DNA of 39,501 bases, taken from the NCBI GenBank assembly GCA_001657315.1, contig LYSV01000054.1, forward strand, positions 1-39,501, read 5' to 3'. This DNA is from Flammeovirgaceae bacterium BBD 1991-12. GTDB lineage: Bacteria > Bacteroidota > Bacteroidia > Cytophagales > Cyclobacteriaceae. Position 1 is the stretch's first letter. Every line of letters starts with the position of its first letter. Below the pieces are notes generated by a model. The model searched no databases. It was not told the DNA's origin and worked only from the letters and a program-made list of their open reading frames with translations. The translations under genes and the position numbers were made by a program. This document shows positions 22,920 through 32,280 of the stretch, piece after piece.

Positions 22920-25900
22920 TTATGCTTCTATTTTAACTTTTAACTGGTGTTCGTCCATCTCCAGCAGCACGCCGTCCGCAAGCTGGTCCGGCATTTCCAG
23001 AGAAAGCGCCTGCGTTTCCTGACAAATATATTCCTTATTTACCTTTAATGCCGCGTTAACCAGATCGGTATTCTTTTCAATATTGATCCTGATCTTATCC
23101 TGTACGTCCAGTCCCATATCCTTCCGGATGTTTTGTACCCTGTTAACGAGGTCACGTGCTATCCCTTCCTTTTTAAGGTCTTCTGAGATAGTGATATCCA
23201 AAGCCACGGTCACCCGGCCCTGGCTGGCTACTGACCAACCAGGGATGTCCTGATAATGGATCTCCACATCCTCCAGCGTTAGCGTAACGGCTCCTGACGG
23301 GACTTCGATCATTAACTTTCCTTCCGACTCCAGTGCAGATATACTATCATGATCCAGTTGGTTGATTTTTGCAGCAATCTCCTTCAGTCTGGGGCCGTAT
23401 TCCTGGCCTAGCTTACGGAAATTGGGCTTTATGTTCTTGACCAGTATCCCTGATTCATCATCAACAAACTCGATCTGTTTCACATTGACCTCTGAAAGGA
23501 TCAGTGATTCAACAGACTTTACCTGCTGCTGGAAATGATCATTGAGTACGGGCACAAGCACTTTGGAAAGTGGCTGCCTTACTTTGATCATATGCTTTTT
23601 TCTCAGCGAGTGAACAAGCGATGAAATACCTTGTGCCAATGCCATCCTCTCCTCCAGCTCAGTGTCGATCACGTTTTGATCAGCTTCGGGGAGATCAGTC
23701 AGGTGTACAGATTCTGCCTGGCTCAGACCGGTAACGGTATTCAGGTCCATATAAAGCCTGTCCATATAGAAGGGAGCAACAGGAGAGCTTAGTTTGGCTA
23801 TGTTCAGCAGGCAGGTATACAGTGTCTGATAGGCTGCTTTTTTGTCCTCATTGTATTCACCTCTCCAGAAACGCTTCCTGTTCAATCTCACATACCAGTT
23901 GCTGAGATCGCCAATGGTAAAATCCTGTATCAGACGGGCCGCTTTCGTGGGTTCATAGTCTTCAAAGGCCTGTCCAACCTCCTTGACCACGGTATTCAGC
24001 CTGGAAAGGATCCAGCGATCACTCTCTGTTCTTTGAACAAGCGGTATTTCTCCACCGGAATAATCAAAACCATCGAGGTTGGCATACAAGGCGAAGAAGG
24101 AATATGTATTCTGCAGGGTGCTGAAAAACCGTCGCTGTACTTCTACGATTCCTTCTTCATTGAATTTGAGGTTATCCCACGGGTTGGCATTGGATATCAT
24201 ATACCAGCGTGTAGCATCGGGCCCGTATTTTTCCAGCGTAACAAAAGGATCCGGCGCATTACCAAGCCTTTTGGACATCTTATTGCCATTCTTATCCAGT
24301 ACGAGGCCATTGGCAATAACGTTTTTGAAAGCCACACTGTCATAAAGCATAACAGCTATGGCATGTAGTGTAAAAAACCAACCACGGGTCTGGTCTACAC
24401 CCTCGGCTATGAAGTCTGCCGGGAAGTTAGCCTCGAAAATGCTCTGGTTCTCAAAGGGGTGGTGCCATTGTGCATAGGGCATAGCTCCCGAATCAAACCA
24501 TACATCGATAAGGTCAGGCTCCCGGAACATTTTCCTTCCGGTATCACTGACCAGCACCAGCTCATCTACATAAGGCCTGTGCAGATCAAAATCGTCCGGC
24601 AAAGGTTCCTTCATGTGACCTGCCTCTACTGACCTTTGCACTTCGGACTTTAGCTCTTCAACGGATCCTATACATTTCGTCTCACTGCGGTCTTCCGAAA
24701 CCCAGATAGGCAGTGGAGTACCCCAGAACCTCGATCGTGACAGGTTCCAGTCTACTAGATTTTCCAGCCAGTTCCCAAACCTTCCGGTGCCTGTGGACCC
24801 CGGCTTCCAGTTAATGGTCTTGTTAAGGGCCACCAGACGTTCTTTAAGTGCGGTAGTTCTGATAAACCACGCATCCAGTGGATAATACAATACAGGTTTA
24901 TCGGTTCGCCAGCAGTGAGGGTAGGGGTGTTCGTATTTCTCCACCTTAAACGCCTTGTTCTCCTCCTTTAGCTTAATGGCTATCTGTACGTCCAAAGACT
25001 TATCCGGGGCTTCACCTTCGTTGTAGTATTCATTTTTCACGTATATACCCGCGAAGTCGGTGATCTCCTTCACGTACCTTCCTCTTTTATCCACGATGGG
25101 CATATCGTTACCATCCTCATCCTTCACAAGTACGGCACCTATTCCTGCCTGCTGAGCTACCCTGTAGTCATCAGCGCCAAACGTTGGTGAAATATGGACG
25201 ATACCGGTACCATCCTCAGTGCTTACGAAATCGCCCGGGATTACTCTGAACGCCGGACCATTAGGGGCAACATACGGTAGCAACTGTTCGTATTCTGTGC
25301 CCAGCAGGTCACTCCCCTTCATCTCATCCACTACCTCAAACGGGATCAGCTGGTCACCCTCCTTGTAGTCTGCGATCCTGACGGAAACGGCCTTTTCGTT
25401 GAAATGCGCTTCCAAACGATCCTTGGCCAGAATAACAAATATCTCCCGGAAGGTATAGGCATTAAATGTTCTTACTTTGACATAATCGATCTTTTCTCCC
25501 ACCGCCAGTGCGGTATTGGCGGCCAGTGTCCAGGGAGTAGTGGTCCATGCCAGGAAATATTCATTGTCGCTGCCCTTTTTTTTGAATTGTGCAGTTACCG
25601 TGGTGTCTTTTACGTCGCGGTAGGTGCCGGGCATGTTAAGCTCGTGCGAACTCAGACCAGTACCTGCAGCCGGAGAGTATGGCTGTATGGTATAGCCTTT
25701 GTACAGTAAGTCCTTGTCGTAAAGCTGCTTCAGCAGGTGCCAGAGCGATTCGATATAATTTTTGTCAAAGGTGACATAAGGATCGTCCAGATCTACCCAG
25801 AATCCCATTTTTTCAGTGAGATCATCCCACTGGTCCTTAAATTTCATCACCGTCTCGCGGCATTTCCGGTTATACTCTTCTACTGATATTTTTTTGCCAA

Positions 25901-26225
25901 TATCTTCTTTGGTAATGCCCAGTTCCTTCTCTACCTGAAGTTCCACGGGAAGACCATGAGTGTCCCAACCGCCTTTGCGTTTTACCTGAAATCCTTTCAG
26001 GGTTTTATACCGGCAAAAAATATCCTTTACAGCACGTGCCATTACGTGATGAATACCCGGTGTGCCATTGGCAGAAGGGGGACCCTCATAAAAGGTAAAA
26101 GCCGGGTTTCCCTCGCGTGTTTCTATCGATTTTTTAAAAATTCCTTTCTCTTTCCAAAAGCCAAGCACCTCCCTGGCTACTTCAGCATAATTGAGCCCTT
26201 TATACTCGTTGTACTTCATTTCCAA
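22920..26225 (-). CDS. ileS: Isoleucyl-tRNA synthetase
   Basis: 1101-residue class I synthetase charging tRNA-Ile in the cytosol. The signature HIGH motif reads GIHH (57-60, in PPSANGTPGIHH) and KMSKR is present in NGNKMSKRLGN near residue 650. The editing (CP1) domain lies between (AWTTTPWTLAANTALAVG), and an anticodon-binding domain follows (DRWILSRLNTVVKEV...). The length and long C-terminal region resemble the eukaryote-like IleRS class, which is common in Bacteroidota and in other bacteria is linked with mupirocin tolerance; that is family knowledge, not shown here. A second ATG at 26219 is an alternative start. It is co-transcribed with lspA. Confidence 0.98.
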   Translation of the reverse strand: MEMKYNEYKGLNYAEVAREVLGFWKEKGIFKKSIETREGNPAFTFYEGPPSANGTPGIHHVMARAVKDIFCRYKTLKGFQVKRKGGWDTHGLPVELQVEKELGITKEDIGKKISVEEYNRKCRETVMKFKDQWDDLTEKMGFWVDLDDPYVTFDKNYIESLWHLLKQLYDKDLLYKGYTIQPYSPAAGTGLSSHELNMPGTYRDVKDTTVTAQFKKKGSDNEYFLAWTTTPWTLAANTALAVGEKIDYVKVRTFNAYTFREIFVILAKDRLEAHFNEKAVSVRIADYKEGDQLIPFEVVDEMKGSDLLGTEYEQLLPYVAPNGPAFRVIPGDFVSTEDGTGIVHISPTFGADDYRVAQQAGIGAVLVKDEDGNDMPIVDKRGRYVKEITDFAGIYVKNEYYNEGEAPDKSLDVQIAIKLKEENKAFKVEKYEHPYPHCWRTDKPVLYYPLDAWFIRTTALKERLVALNKTINWKPGSTGTGRFGNWLENLVDWNLSRSRFWGTPLPIWVSEDRSETKCIGSVEELKSEVQRSVEAGHMKEPLPDDFDLHRPYVDELVLVSDTGRKMFREPDLIDVWFDSGAMPYAQWHHPFENQSIFEANFPADFIAEGVDQTRGWFFTLHAIAVMLYDSVAFKNVIANGLVLDKNGNKMSKRLGNAPDPFVTLEKYGPDATRWYMISNANPWDNLKFNEEGIVEVQRRFFSTLQNTYSFFALYANLDGFDYSGGEIPLVQRTESDRWILSRLNTVVKEVGQAFEDYEPTKAARLIQDFTIGDLSNWYVRLNRKRFWRGEYNEDKKAAYQTLYTCLLNIAKLSSPVAPFYMDRLYMDLNTVTGLSQAESVHLTDLPEADQNVIDTELEERMALAQGISSLVHSLRKKHMIKVRQPLSKVLVPVLNDHFQQQVKSVESLILSEVNVKQIEFVDDESGILVKNIKPNFRKLGQEYGPRLKEIAAKINQLDHDSISALESEGKLMIEVPSGAVTLTLEDVEIHYQDIPGWSVASQGRVTVALDITISEDLKKEGIARDLVNRVQNIRKDMGLDVQDKIRINIEKNTDLVNAALKVNKEYICQETQALSLEMPDQLADGVLLEMDEHQLKVKIEA

Positions 26226-26292
26226 TACTATGCCTTATTTAATTGTACAGTTATCATACCATTGATATAGTATCGTAACTTCCTCTATTTTT

Positions 26293-28728
26293 TTATGAAT
26301 TGATCTCGCCTGGTATATCTTCCTTTTCGTGCGACACACGAATTTGTGAAAGATCTATCTCCTCATCCTCATCTTCAATATAGAATCCATCGTCATAGTG
26401 CTCTATTAACGGATGCATATCTTTTCTCCTTTTCCCGTCATCAAATGTCAAAAGCAGTGAAGGCAGCAGGATCAGGTTTGTGATCATAGCTATTAACAAG
26501 GTAATGGAGGTCAAAATTCCCAATGCTACCGTACCTCCAAAACCTGACGCTGCAAAGATGACAAATCCTGCGAAAAGAATGACCGAGGTATACATCATAC
26601 TTGCTCCTGTCTCTCTCAGGCTCTTGCTCACCGCCAGTGGTACGAAAAACCGGTTGGCAAACAGCTCCTGGCGGTACTTGGCTAAAAAATGAATGGAGTC
26701 ATCCACGGAAATGCCAAAAACAATGCTGAAGATCAGCGCTGTACTGGGCTTGAGGGGAATGCCCACAAAGCCCATAATACCCGCTGTTATTATCAGTGGT
26801 ATGATGTTTGGGATCAGTGAGATGATGATCATTCTGAAATTGGCAAACAGAATGGCCATTATGATCGAGATGATCACAAAAGCCAGAAACAGGCTGAACC
26901 GCAGATTTTCGATGAGGAACTTATTCCCCTTAATGAAGAGGGGAGTAGTGCCGGTGATACTAAGTTTAAGCTTGCTGTTGCCAAACAGGGTATCCATTTT
27001 GGGCTGGATGACCTGGTTCACCAGTGAATCCATTTTATGTGAGCCCACATCAGCCACCTGCATGGATATTCGCATTTTTTGCAGTGTGGAATCAACGAAA
27101 GAACTAAAAAGTCCTGAACTATCTGTTTCATTCCTCATAAAACGCAATATCCGGCCCTTTTCCCCCTCCCGCGTGGGGATACCGTACCATCGCGGATTGT
27201 TGTTGTAATAAGCTTGCCTTGAGGCTTTCACAAAGCTCACCAGGGACAATGGCTCAGAAATATCTTTTTGCTCAGCCAGAAAGTTTTCAAACTCTTCTAT
27301 TTTTCTGAGGTTGCGAATATCAATAGCACCACGCCTTTTGTCTGTATCCACTACGATCTCCAAAGGCATCACACCGCTAAAATGCTGCTCAAAGAAAGCC
27401 AGATCCCGCTTTATATCACTATCGGCAGGTATATCATCTACCATGTAGGATACTGTTTCGATCCTTGAGGCACCATACAGCGAAAGAACTACTATACCTA
27501 TGGTAAATGAATATATGAAGATGCGATGTCTGTGCACCAACAGGTCCATCTGAGTCAGGGAAAAATCAAGGGTTTTGAATTTCAGATGCTTTAGCTGATG
27601 GCCACCGGGTGCCGGCAACCATGAAAACACTGCGGGAATGAGGATAATGCTGACCACAAATGTGGCCATAATATTGATACCCGCCACCAGGCCGAATTCT
27701 TTCAGGATGACAATGTCTGTAGTGGCCAGTACTACAAAACCAATGGCGGTGGTAAAATTGGTAATCAGAGTGACCAGTCCGATTTTACGAACTACTCTGC
27801 TAATGGCCATCATTTTGTTGCCATGCCTTTCAAACTCCTGATGATACTTGTTAAGTAAGTATACACTGTTGGGTATGCCAATGACCACGATGACCGGTGG
27901 TATAAGTCCTGTAAGCAGGGTTATTTTATATCCAAACAAGGTCAATGAACCCAATACCCATACGACCACTACGGCAATAATGGTCATGGGAAATACCACT
28001 GCATCCCATGTTCTGAAAAACAGGAACAGGATTACTCCTGTGACAATTACTGACAGGATCAAAAAGATCTGCATTTCATTCCTCACCTTACCGGCTACCA
28101 CCGAGCGTACAAAAGGGAGCCCTGCATAGTGTAATTCAATACCGGTAGCCTTTTCAAAGGCCTGTCCGGCTTTCATGATATCCTTAGTCAGGTTCAGGCG
28201 TGCCGGTGAGTTGAGTACTACCTTGTTTATGGAGATAAGCAATACAGTGGCTCCGTTCTGAGCATTTACAAGCCGGCCCGTATAAAACCGCTGATCCAGC
28301 GCCACCTGCAGCAGGCTGTCAAATTCCTGTTTTGAATCCGGTGTGGAGGTAAATACAGGTTCCAGAACAAACCTGCCCTGAGCAGTATCTTTCTTTAGTC
28401 TTTTGATCAGAGGCAGTGAAACTACGCTGTTCACCCCTTCAAACTCACTGATGGCCAGGCTGAGATCACGCAGTTGATCAAACTTTTCTTTGGTGTATAC
28501 ACTGCTGTCCTTTAAGCCTATGGCCATAAGGTTCCCGTCTTCACCAAACATCTCCTTGAAGTCCATGAAGGCGATCATATCCGGGTCATCATTTGGTACT
28601 GTGCTACTCAGGTTGTAGCTCATCTCAACGGTCCGGGCGTGATAGCCCATAAATGCCGTTATTCCTACCAGTACAAGTACCAGCAGCAGGCGGTATTTAA
28701 TGATCGTATGGGAAAGTTTGGTCCACAT
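26293..28728 (-). CDS. RND-superfamily (MMPL/Patched-like) exporter
   Basis: 811-residue inner-membrane transporter from ATG 28728 (frame open to 28746). It shows the two-fold RND pattern: TM1 (about 12-29), a periplasmic domain, five TMs (220-375), TM7 (about 402-420), a second periplasmic domain and five TMs (610-770), then an acidic cytosolic tail (EDEDEEIDL). The proton-relay region is intact in the second half (GISVDDSIHFLAKY, 672-685), but in the first half it reads GIPNSVYLLNKY (284-295), without the acidic residue. MMPL/HpnN-type proteins move lipids or hydrophobic molecules; the substrate here is unknown. It follows dgt by 58 bp. Confidence 0.88.
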   Translation of the reverse strand: MWTKLSHTIIKYRLLLVLVLVGITAFMGYHARTVEMSYNLSSTVPNDDPDMIAFMDFKEMFGEDGNLMAIGLKDSSVYTKEKFDQLRDLSLAISEFEGVNSVVSLPLIKRLKKDTAQGRFVLEPVFTSTPDSKQEFDSLLQVALDQRFYTGRLVNAQNGATVLLISINKVVLNSPARLNLTKDIMKAGQAFEKATGIELHYAGLPFVRSVVAGKVRNEMQIFLILSVIVTGVILFLFFRTWDAVVFPMTIIAVVVVWVLGSLTLFGYKITLLTGLIPPVIVVIGIPNSVYLLNKYHQEFERHGNKMMAISRVVRKIGLVTLITNFTTAIGFVVLATTDIVILKEFGLVAGINIMATFVVSIILIPAVFSWLPAPGGHQLKHLKFKTLDFSLTQMDLLVHRHRIFIYSFTIGIVVLSLYGASRIETVSYMVDDIPADSDIKRDLAFFEQHFSGVMPLEIVVDTDKRRGAIDIRNLRKIEEFENFLAEQKDISEPLSLVSFVKASRQAYYNNNPRWYGIPTREGEKGRILRFMRNETDSSGLFSSFVDSTLQKMRISMQVADVGSHKMDSLVNQVIQPKMDTLFGNSKLKLSITGTTPLFIKGNKFLIENLRFSLFLAFVIISIIMAILFANFRMIIISLIPNIIPLIITAGIMGFVGIPLKPSTALIFSIVFGISVDDSIHFLAKYRQELFANRFFVPLAVSKSLRETGASMMYTSVILFAGFVIFAASGFGGTVALGILTSITLLIAMITNLILLPSLLLTFDDGKRRKDMHPLIEHYDDGFYIEDEDEEIDLSQIRVSHEKEDIPGEINS

Positions 28729-28786
28729 GAAAAAATGAAACCACAAAGGTAATGATTTTACCCTGAATCCATGCTTAAAGCAGATT

Positions 28787-30121
28787 TTATGAGTTGGGCA
28801 GAGAAATGCCCTTTATCTTTCTGTAAAGGGAAATAGCGTGCCTGTCTGTAAGGCCGGACACAAAATCAACACAGCACATCAGCACACTATATACATCGGT
28901 CTTCTGGTTGTTAATATCATACAATATCTCCTCGGACAGTAGTCTCAGGGCAGCCTGATTTCTTTTGGATTTCTTTTCGTTTACCTTATTTTCTACAACC
29001 GCCGTGACAAAGGTTTCCAATAATCCTGGCAGTACTTCAAAACCTGCGATCTCTATCTCTACCACCTGCCGGGATTGGTAGATCCTTTTGACGGACAGGT
29101 CAATGACATCACCAAGAACATCTGATGATGGTATGGTATCTGTGAGGGCAGTATCAAAGGTGCCGTTCAGCAAGCTCTTTTCTTCATCCAGAAAGAGCGA
29201 CGTGCACTGCTCTACCAACTCACCAATGGCTATTGCCCGTAAAGTGCTGATCCGTTCATTCACGCTATGTATTCTTTCAAGTTTGTCAGGCCTGAATTTG
29301 TTACCCAGTATGCCCGCATACAATGAGACTGCATCTTCATAGCTTACCAGTCCCATACGGCATCCATCTTCCAGATCGATCAGATGGTAGCAAATGTCAT
29401 CGGCAGCCTCTACCAGGAAGGTCAATGGGTGACGGCACCAGGAGAACTCTTCATGCTCCATCAGGCCGATCTCATCGGCTATGCCCCTGAATGTCTCCCG
29501 CTCACTTTGAAAGAATCCATATTTCTTTTGACTCCTTCTTGCCGGGTCCTTTTTACGGATGAGAGACTGACGAGGATATTTGCTAAAGGCTGCCAGTGTG
29601 GCATAGGTCAGCCTCAGACCCTGATATTGTTCCTTGTTCAGTATCCTGAACCCCTGGGCATTCCCTTCAAAATGTGTCAGATCTGCCCATTGCAGTTCAT
29701 CTACACATTGGTGGTATGGCTGACCTTTGCCTGCCGTAAAAAATTCGGAAATGGCACTTTCACCGGAATGTCCAAAAGGGGGATTGCCTATGTCGTGTGC
29801 AAGGGATGCAGCCGCTACGATAGCACCAAAATCATGAGTGGTATAGTAATTTGCCAAAGCAGGGTATCTCTCAAGGATCACCTGTCCCACTTTTTTGCCC
29901 AGGGACCGCCCGACGCTGGAGACCTCCAGGCTGTGCGTAAGGCGGGTATGCACAAAATCATCCTCAGGTAAAGGATGCACCTGCGTTTTGTCCTGCAGCC
30001 TGCGGAACGGATGGGAGAAGATTATTCTGTCATAATCCTGTTCAAATGCACTACGGCCTGGCTGTAGGGCCTGTTTTTTCTCACCAAAGCGCTGTGTGGA
30101 TAAAAGTCTTTCCCAATTCAT
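28787..30121 (-). CDS. dgt: Deoxyguanosinetriphosphate triphosphohydrolase (dGTPase)
   Basis: 444-residue HD-domain hydrolase converting dGTP (or other dNTPs) to nucleoside and triphosphate in the cytosol, adjusting dNTP pools. Metal ligands are seen as RLTHSLEVSSVG (H63) and AASLAHDIGNPPFGHSGE (H109, D110), with a later Asp in EAADDICYHLIDLED. FRRLQDKTQVHPL (39-51) is the family's N-terminal signature. Length fits the group-I bacterial dGTPases. It precedes the RND exporter by 58 bp and may share its transcript; the functions are not obviously related. Confidence 0.95.
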   Translation of the reverse strand: MNWERLLSTQRFGEKKQALQPGRSAFEQDYDRIIFSHPFRRLQDKTQVHPLPEDDFVHTRLTHSLEVSSVGRSLGKKVGQVILERYPALANYYTTHDFGAIVAAASLAHDIGNPPFGHSGESAISEFFTAGKGQPYHQCVDELQWADLTHFEGNAQGFRILNKEQYQGLRLTYATLAAFSKYPRQSLIRKKDPARRSQKKYGFFQSERETFRGIADEIGLMEHEEFSWCRHPLTFLVEAADDICYHLIDLEDGCRMGLVSYEDAVSLYAGILGNKFRPDKLERIHSVNERISTLRAIAIGELVEQCTSLFLDEEKSLLNGTFDTALTDTIPSSDVLGDVIDLSVKRIYQSRQVVEIEIAGFEVLPGLLETFVTAVVENKVNEKKSKRNQAALRLLSEEILYDINNQKTDVYSVLMCCVDFVSGLTDRHAISLYRKIKGISLPNS

Positions 30122-30223
30122 ATATCAGGCAGGAAAATATTTATGGCACTGCATAAATACACAACCTTAGTTAAATTTTGAAAAAAGATGCTCTTTGCTT
30201 ACAACTTTGATCGGTTGGGACGA

Positions 30224-31120
30224 TCAAAAATTCACCCGAACTATCTGCGGATCAACGGTCAGACCCACTTCGCGCATCAGGGGCACCGAATAGTTGGGGA
30301 TCTCATGGCCTAAAGGAAACTGAAAACCTACCGGATAGTCATACTCCCGTACCTTGTCAAGGATCAATTCCTCCAGTGGTTGCCCAAATGGTATCTGGGT
30401 ATCTTTTATCTGTGAGAAGTCGCCGAGGATGAGGCCTTTCAGGTGATCAAGCTTTCCGGCTCTTTTGAGTTGAGTGAGCATGCGGTCCACTTTATAAAGG
30501 TATTCATCGATCTCTTCCAAAAACAGGAGGCGGTCTTTTGTATCTATTTCACTGGCGGTGCCCAAACTGTCGGCTAAAAGTGACAAGTTACCCCCTACAA
30601 GCCGGGCTTTTACTGTTCCATACCGGTTCAGTGGAAAGGGCTGTGCTTCTACCGAACCTGTATCTTCGAAAAGTAATTTCCTCTGATGTTCAATGGACGC
30701 TTCTGCATCTACATAATCAAACTGAACGGGCATTAATCCGTGAATACTTTCTATTCCCATTCTGTTCAACGTAAGGTGCAGCGCTGTGATATCGCTAAAA
30801 CCTATGATCCATTTAGGTTCTTGCTGCAAGGCAGACAGATCAAGATCATCAAGTATACGTGTAACTCCATATCCTCCGCGGGCACAAAAAATACAGCGCA
30901 CTTTGCCATTATTGATCATGTCCTGCAGGTCTGAAAGCCGCTCCGCATCACTGCCTGCAAAATAGCCTTTTCTGCTAAACAGGGATTTTCCCTGTTTTAC
31001 TTCCAACCCCCATGATTGAAAAGTTTTAATGGCCGTTGCTACCTGATTTTCGGTGATCATCCGTGATGGGGCTATCAGGCCCACCATATCTCCTGATTTT
31101 AAGGGAGGCGGTTTTATCAT
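30224..31120 (-). CDS. LD-carboxypeptidase, peptidase family S66 (LdcA/MccF-like)
   Basis: 298-residue serine peptidase that removes the terminal D-Ala from L,D-linked murein tetrapeptides during peptidoglycan recycling. The catalytic triad is visible: Ser109 in WIIGFSDITALH, a Glu at 202/203 in LLFLEEIDEYLYK, and His272 in FPLGHEIPNYSVP. No signal peptide is present, consistent with the cytoplasmic LdcA group. MccF-type immunity proteins share this fold, but no microcin genes are near. It lies 72 bp after the ompH terminator and is a separate unit. A TTTGATCG/CGATCAAA hairpin overlaps its stop codon but has no U-tract. Confidence 0.92.
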   Translation of the reverse strand: MIKPPPLKSGDMVGLIAPSRMITENQVATAIKTFQSWGLEVKQGKSLFSRKGYFAGSDAERLSDLQDMINNGKVRCIFCARGGYGVTRILDDLDLSALQQEPKWIIGFSDITALHLTLNRMGIESIHGLMPVQFDYVDAEASIEHQRKLLFEDTGSVEAQPFPLNRYGTVKARLVGGNLSLLADSLGTASEIDTKDRLLFLEEIDEYLYKVDRMLTQLKRAGKLDHLKGLILGDFSQIKDTQIPFGQPLEELILDKVREYDYPVGFQFPLGHEIPNYSVPLMREVGLTVDPQIVRVNF

Positions 31121-31134
31121 AGCTTGACTAACTT

Positions 31135-31167
31135 ACAACAAAAAAGCCCTTCTTATTGAAGAGCTTT
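31135..31167 (-). terminator. Rho-independent terminator of the bamA-ompH cluster
   Basis: On the minus strand AAAGCTCTTC (31167-31158), loop AATAA and GAAGGGCTTT (31152-31143) form a 10-bp stem with one U-G pair, followed by a run of six U. It lies 25 bp past the stop of the second ompH gene. Confidence 0.8.
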
Positions 31168-31191
31168 ATGACTTAATCCGATTGTTCCTGC

Positions 31192-31725
31192 CTAGTTTTC
31201 AGTTGGGGTGATGCCCATTTTCTTCAAAACAGCATCGGAAATATCAAATTTTTCATCGGCGTACAGTACCACATCTATACCGCCTACCTGACCGTTCAGG
31301 ATATGTGTGTATCCCATTTCCTTGGCTACGGCCTCGATATTGTTACCTACCTTGGTATACAAAGGCTCCATGAGCTCGGCCGTTTTCTTTTGCAGGGAGG
31401 CCTGTGCATCCTGCTGAAACTTTTGCATTCTTTGCTGTAGCTGAGCCAGCTCGGTTTCCTTTTCCTGCCTTACCGCGTCAAGCATGGTGGCGGCTCCCTG
31501 CTGATAAGCTGCCAGTTTTTGCTCATACTCCTGGTACTTAGCCTGGAGCTGATTTTGCAATTGTGTATTGGTAGATTGCAGCTCGCTTTCCACTTCTTTG
31601 GATTCAGGCATTTGGCTCAGAATGTAATCTACATCTGCATAGCCTATTTTCATAGCTGTCTGAGCATGTGCAAAGACACAAAGTAAACTAAAAGCTAAAA
31701 CTGCAAGTAACGATTTCTGTCTCAT
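31192..31725 (-). CDS. OmpH/Skp-family periplasmic chaperone (second copy)
   Basis: 177 residues: signal peptide MRQKSLLAVLAFSLLCVFAHAQ, then a short beta segment (MKIGYADVDYILSQMPE), a long Gln/Glu/Lys-rich coiled coil (about 40-130) and a closing beta part. This is the jellyfish-like layout of Skp, a trimeric holdase that carries unfolded outer-membrane proteins to the Bam complex. It is related to the gene just upstream (GYADVDYILSQMPESKE versus GYVDTDYVLSKMPEYSE) and 23 bp from it, so it is a tandem duplicate. It ends the long operon, just before a terminator. Confidence 0.93.
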   Translation of the reverse strand: MRQKSLLAVLAFSLLCVFAHAQTAMKIGYADVDYILSQMPESKEVESELQSTNTQLQNQLQAKYQEYEQKLAAYQQGAATMLDAVRQEKETELAQLQQRMQKFQQDAQASLQKKTAELMEPLYTKVGNNIEAVAKEMGYTHILNGQVGGIDVVLYADEKFDISDAVLKKMGITPTEN

Positions 31726-31748
31726 GATTTATCTGTTAAAAAACTATT

Positions 31749-32279
31749 TTACTTTATTACATCGTTGGGATCACCCAATCCCAACTCATCCAATACGTAA
31801 TCGGTGTAATCATGCCTCGGATCAGTATAGATCATCACCAGATCTCCGGCCTTGTCAAACATAATGGCTAGCCGTTGTTCCTTACACACTCTCTCTATGG
31901 CGTCGAAGATCTGGTCCTGCACAGGTTTGACCAGCTCCTTCTTTTTCAGGAAGAATAATCCTTCAAATCCAAAAATCTTTTTCTGATATTCCTTGAGCTC
32001 ATTTTCCTTCTTCCTGATGTTATCCATTCTCTCCTTTTTCATATCAGCGGTCAGCAGCACTTCTTCCGCCTGCAACTCGCTGTACATCGCCTCTATATCC
32101 TTGGACATCCCCAGGATCTCCTCCTGCCAGCCCTGAGAGAGTTTATCTATCTCTGCCTGGGCCTCACTGTATTCAGGCATTTTGGACAGAACATAGTCGG
32201 TATCTACGTAGCCGAACTTTTGTCCATAAACACCAACAATCGAAAATAATGCCAGAAATAAAATTACACCCTTCTTCAT
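31749..32279 (-). CDS. OmpH/Skp-family periplasmic chaperone (first copy)
   Basis: 176 residues from ATG 32279, which gives MKKGVILFLALFSIVGVYGQ as signal peptide and sits 1 nt after the bamA stop. The frame is open to 32360, but that extension runs inside bamA without a signal sequence. It has the Skp layout: KFGYVDTDYVLSKMPE, a charged coiled coil (about 45-120) and a closing domain (RLAIMFDKAGDLVMIYTDP) with the tail YTDYVLDELGL. Its placement directly after bamA, and before a second ompH, is the usual Bacteroidota order and points to a role in outer-membrane protein assembly. Confidence 0.93.
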   Translation of the reverse strand: MKKGVILFLALFSIVGVYGQKFGYVDTDYVLSKMPEYSEAQAEIDKLSQGWQEEILGMSKDIEAMYSELQAEEVLLTADMKKERMDNIRKKENELKEYQKKIFGFEGLFFLKKKELVKPVQDQIFDAIERVCKEQRLAIMFDKAGDLVMIYTDPRHDYTDYVLDELGLGDPNDVIK

Positions 32280-32280
32280 A

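Noticed and set aside
26226-26292. Possible T-box or other leader control of ileS
   Set aside because: The gap is only 67 bp, holds no T-box core, and T-boxes are not expected in Bacteroidota.
30206-30228. TTTGATCG/CGATCAAA hairpin at the end of the LD-carboxypeptidase gene
   Set aside because: The 8-bp stem is real, but no U-tract follows in the gene's direction and it overlaps the stop codon.
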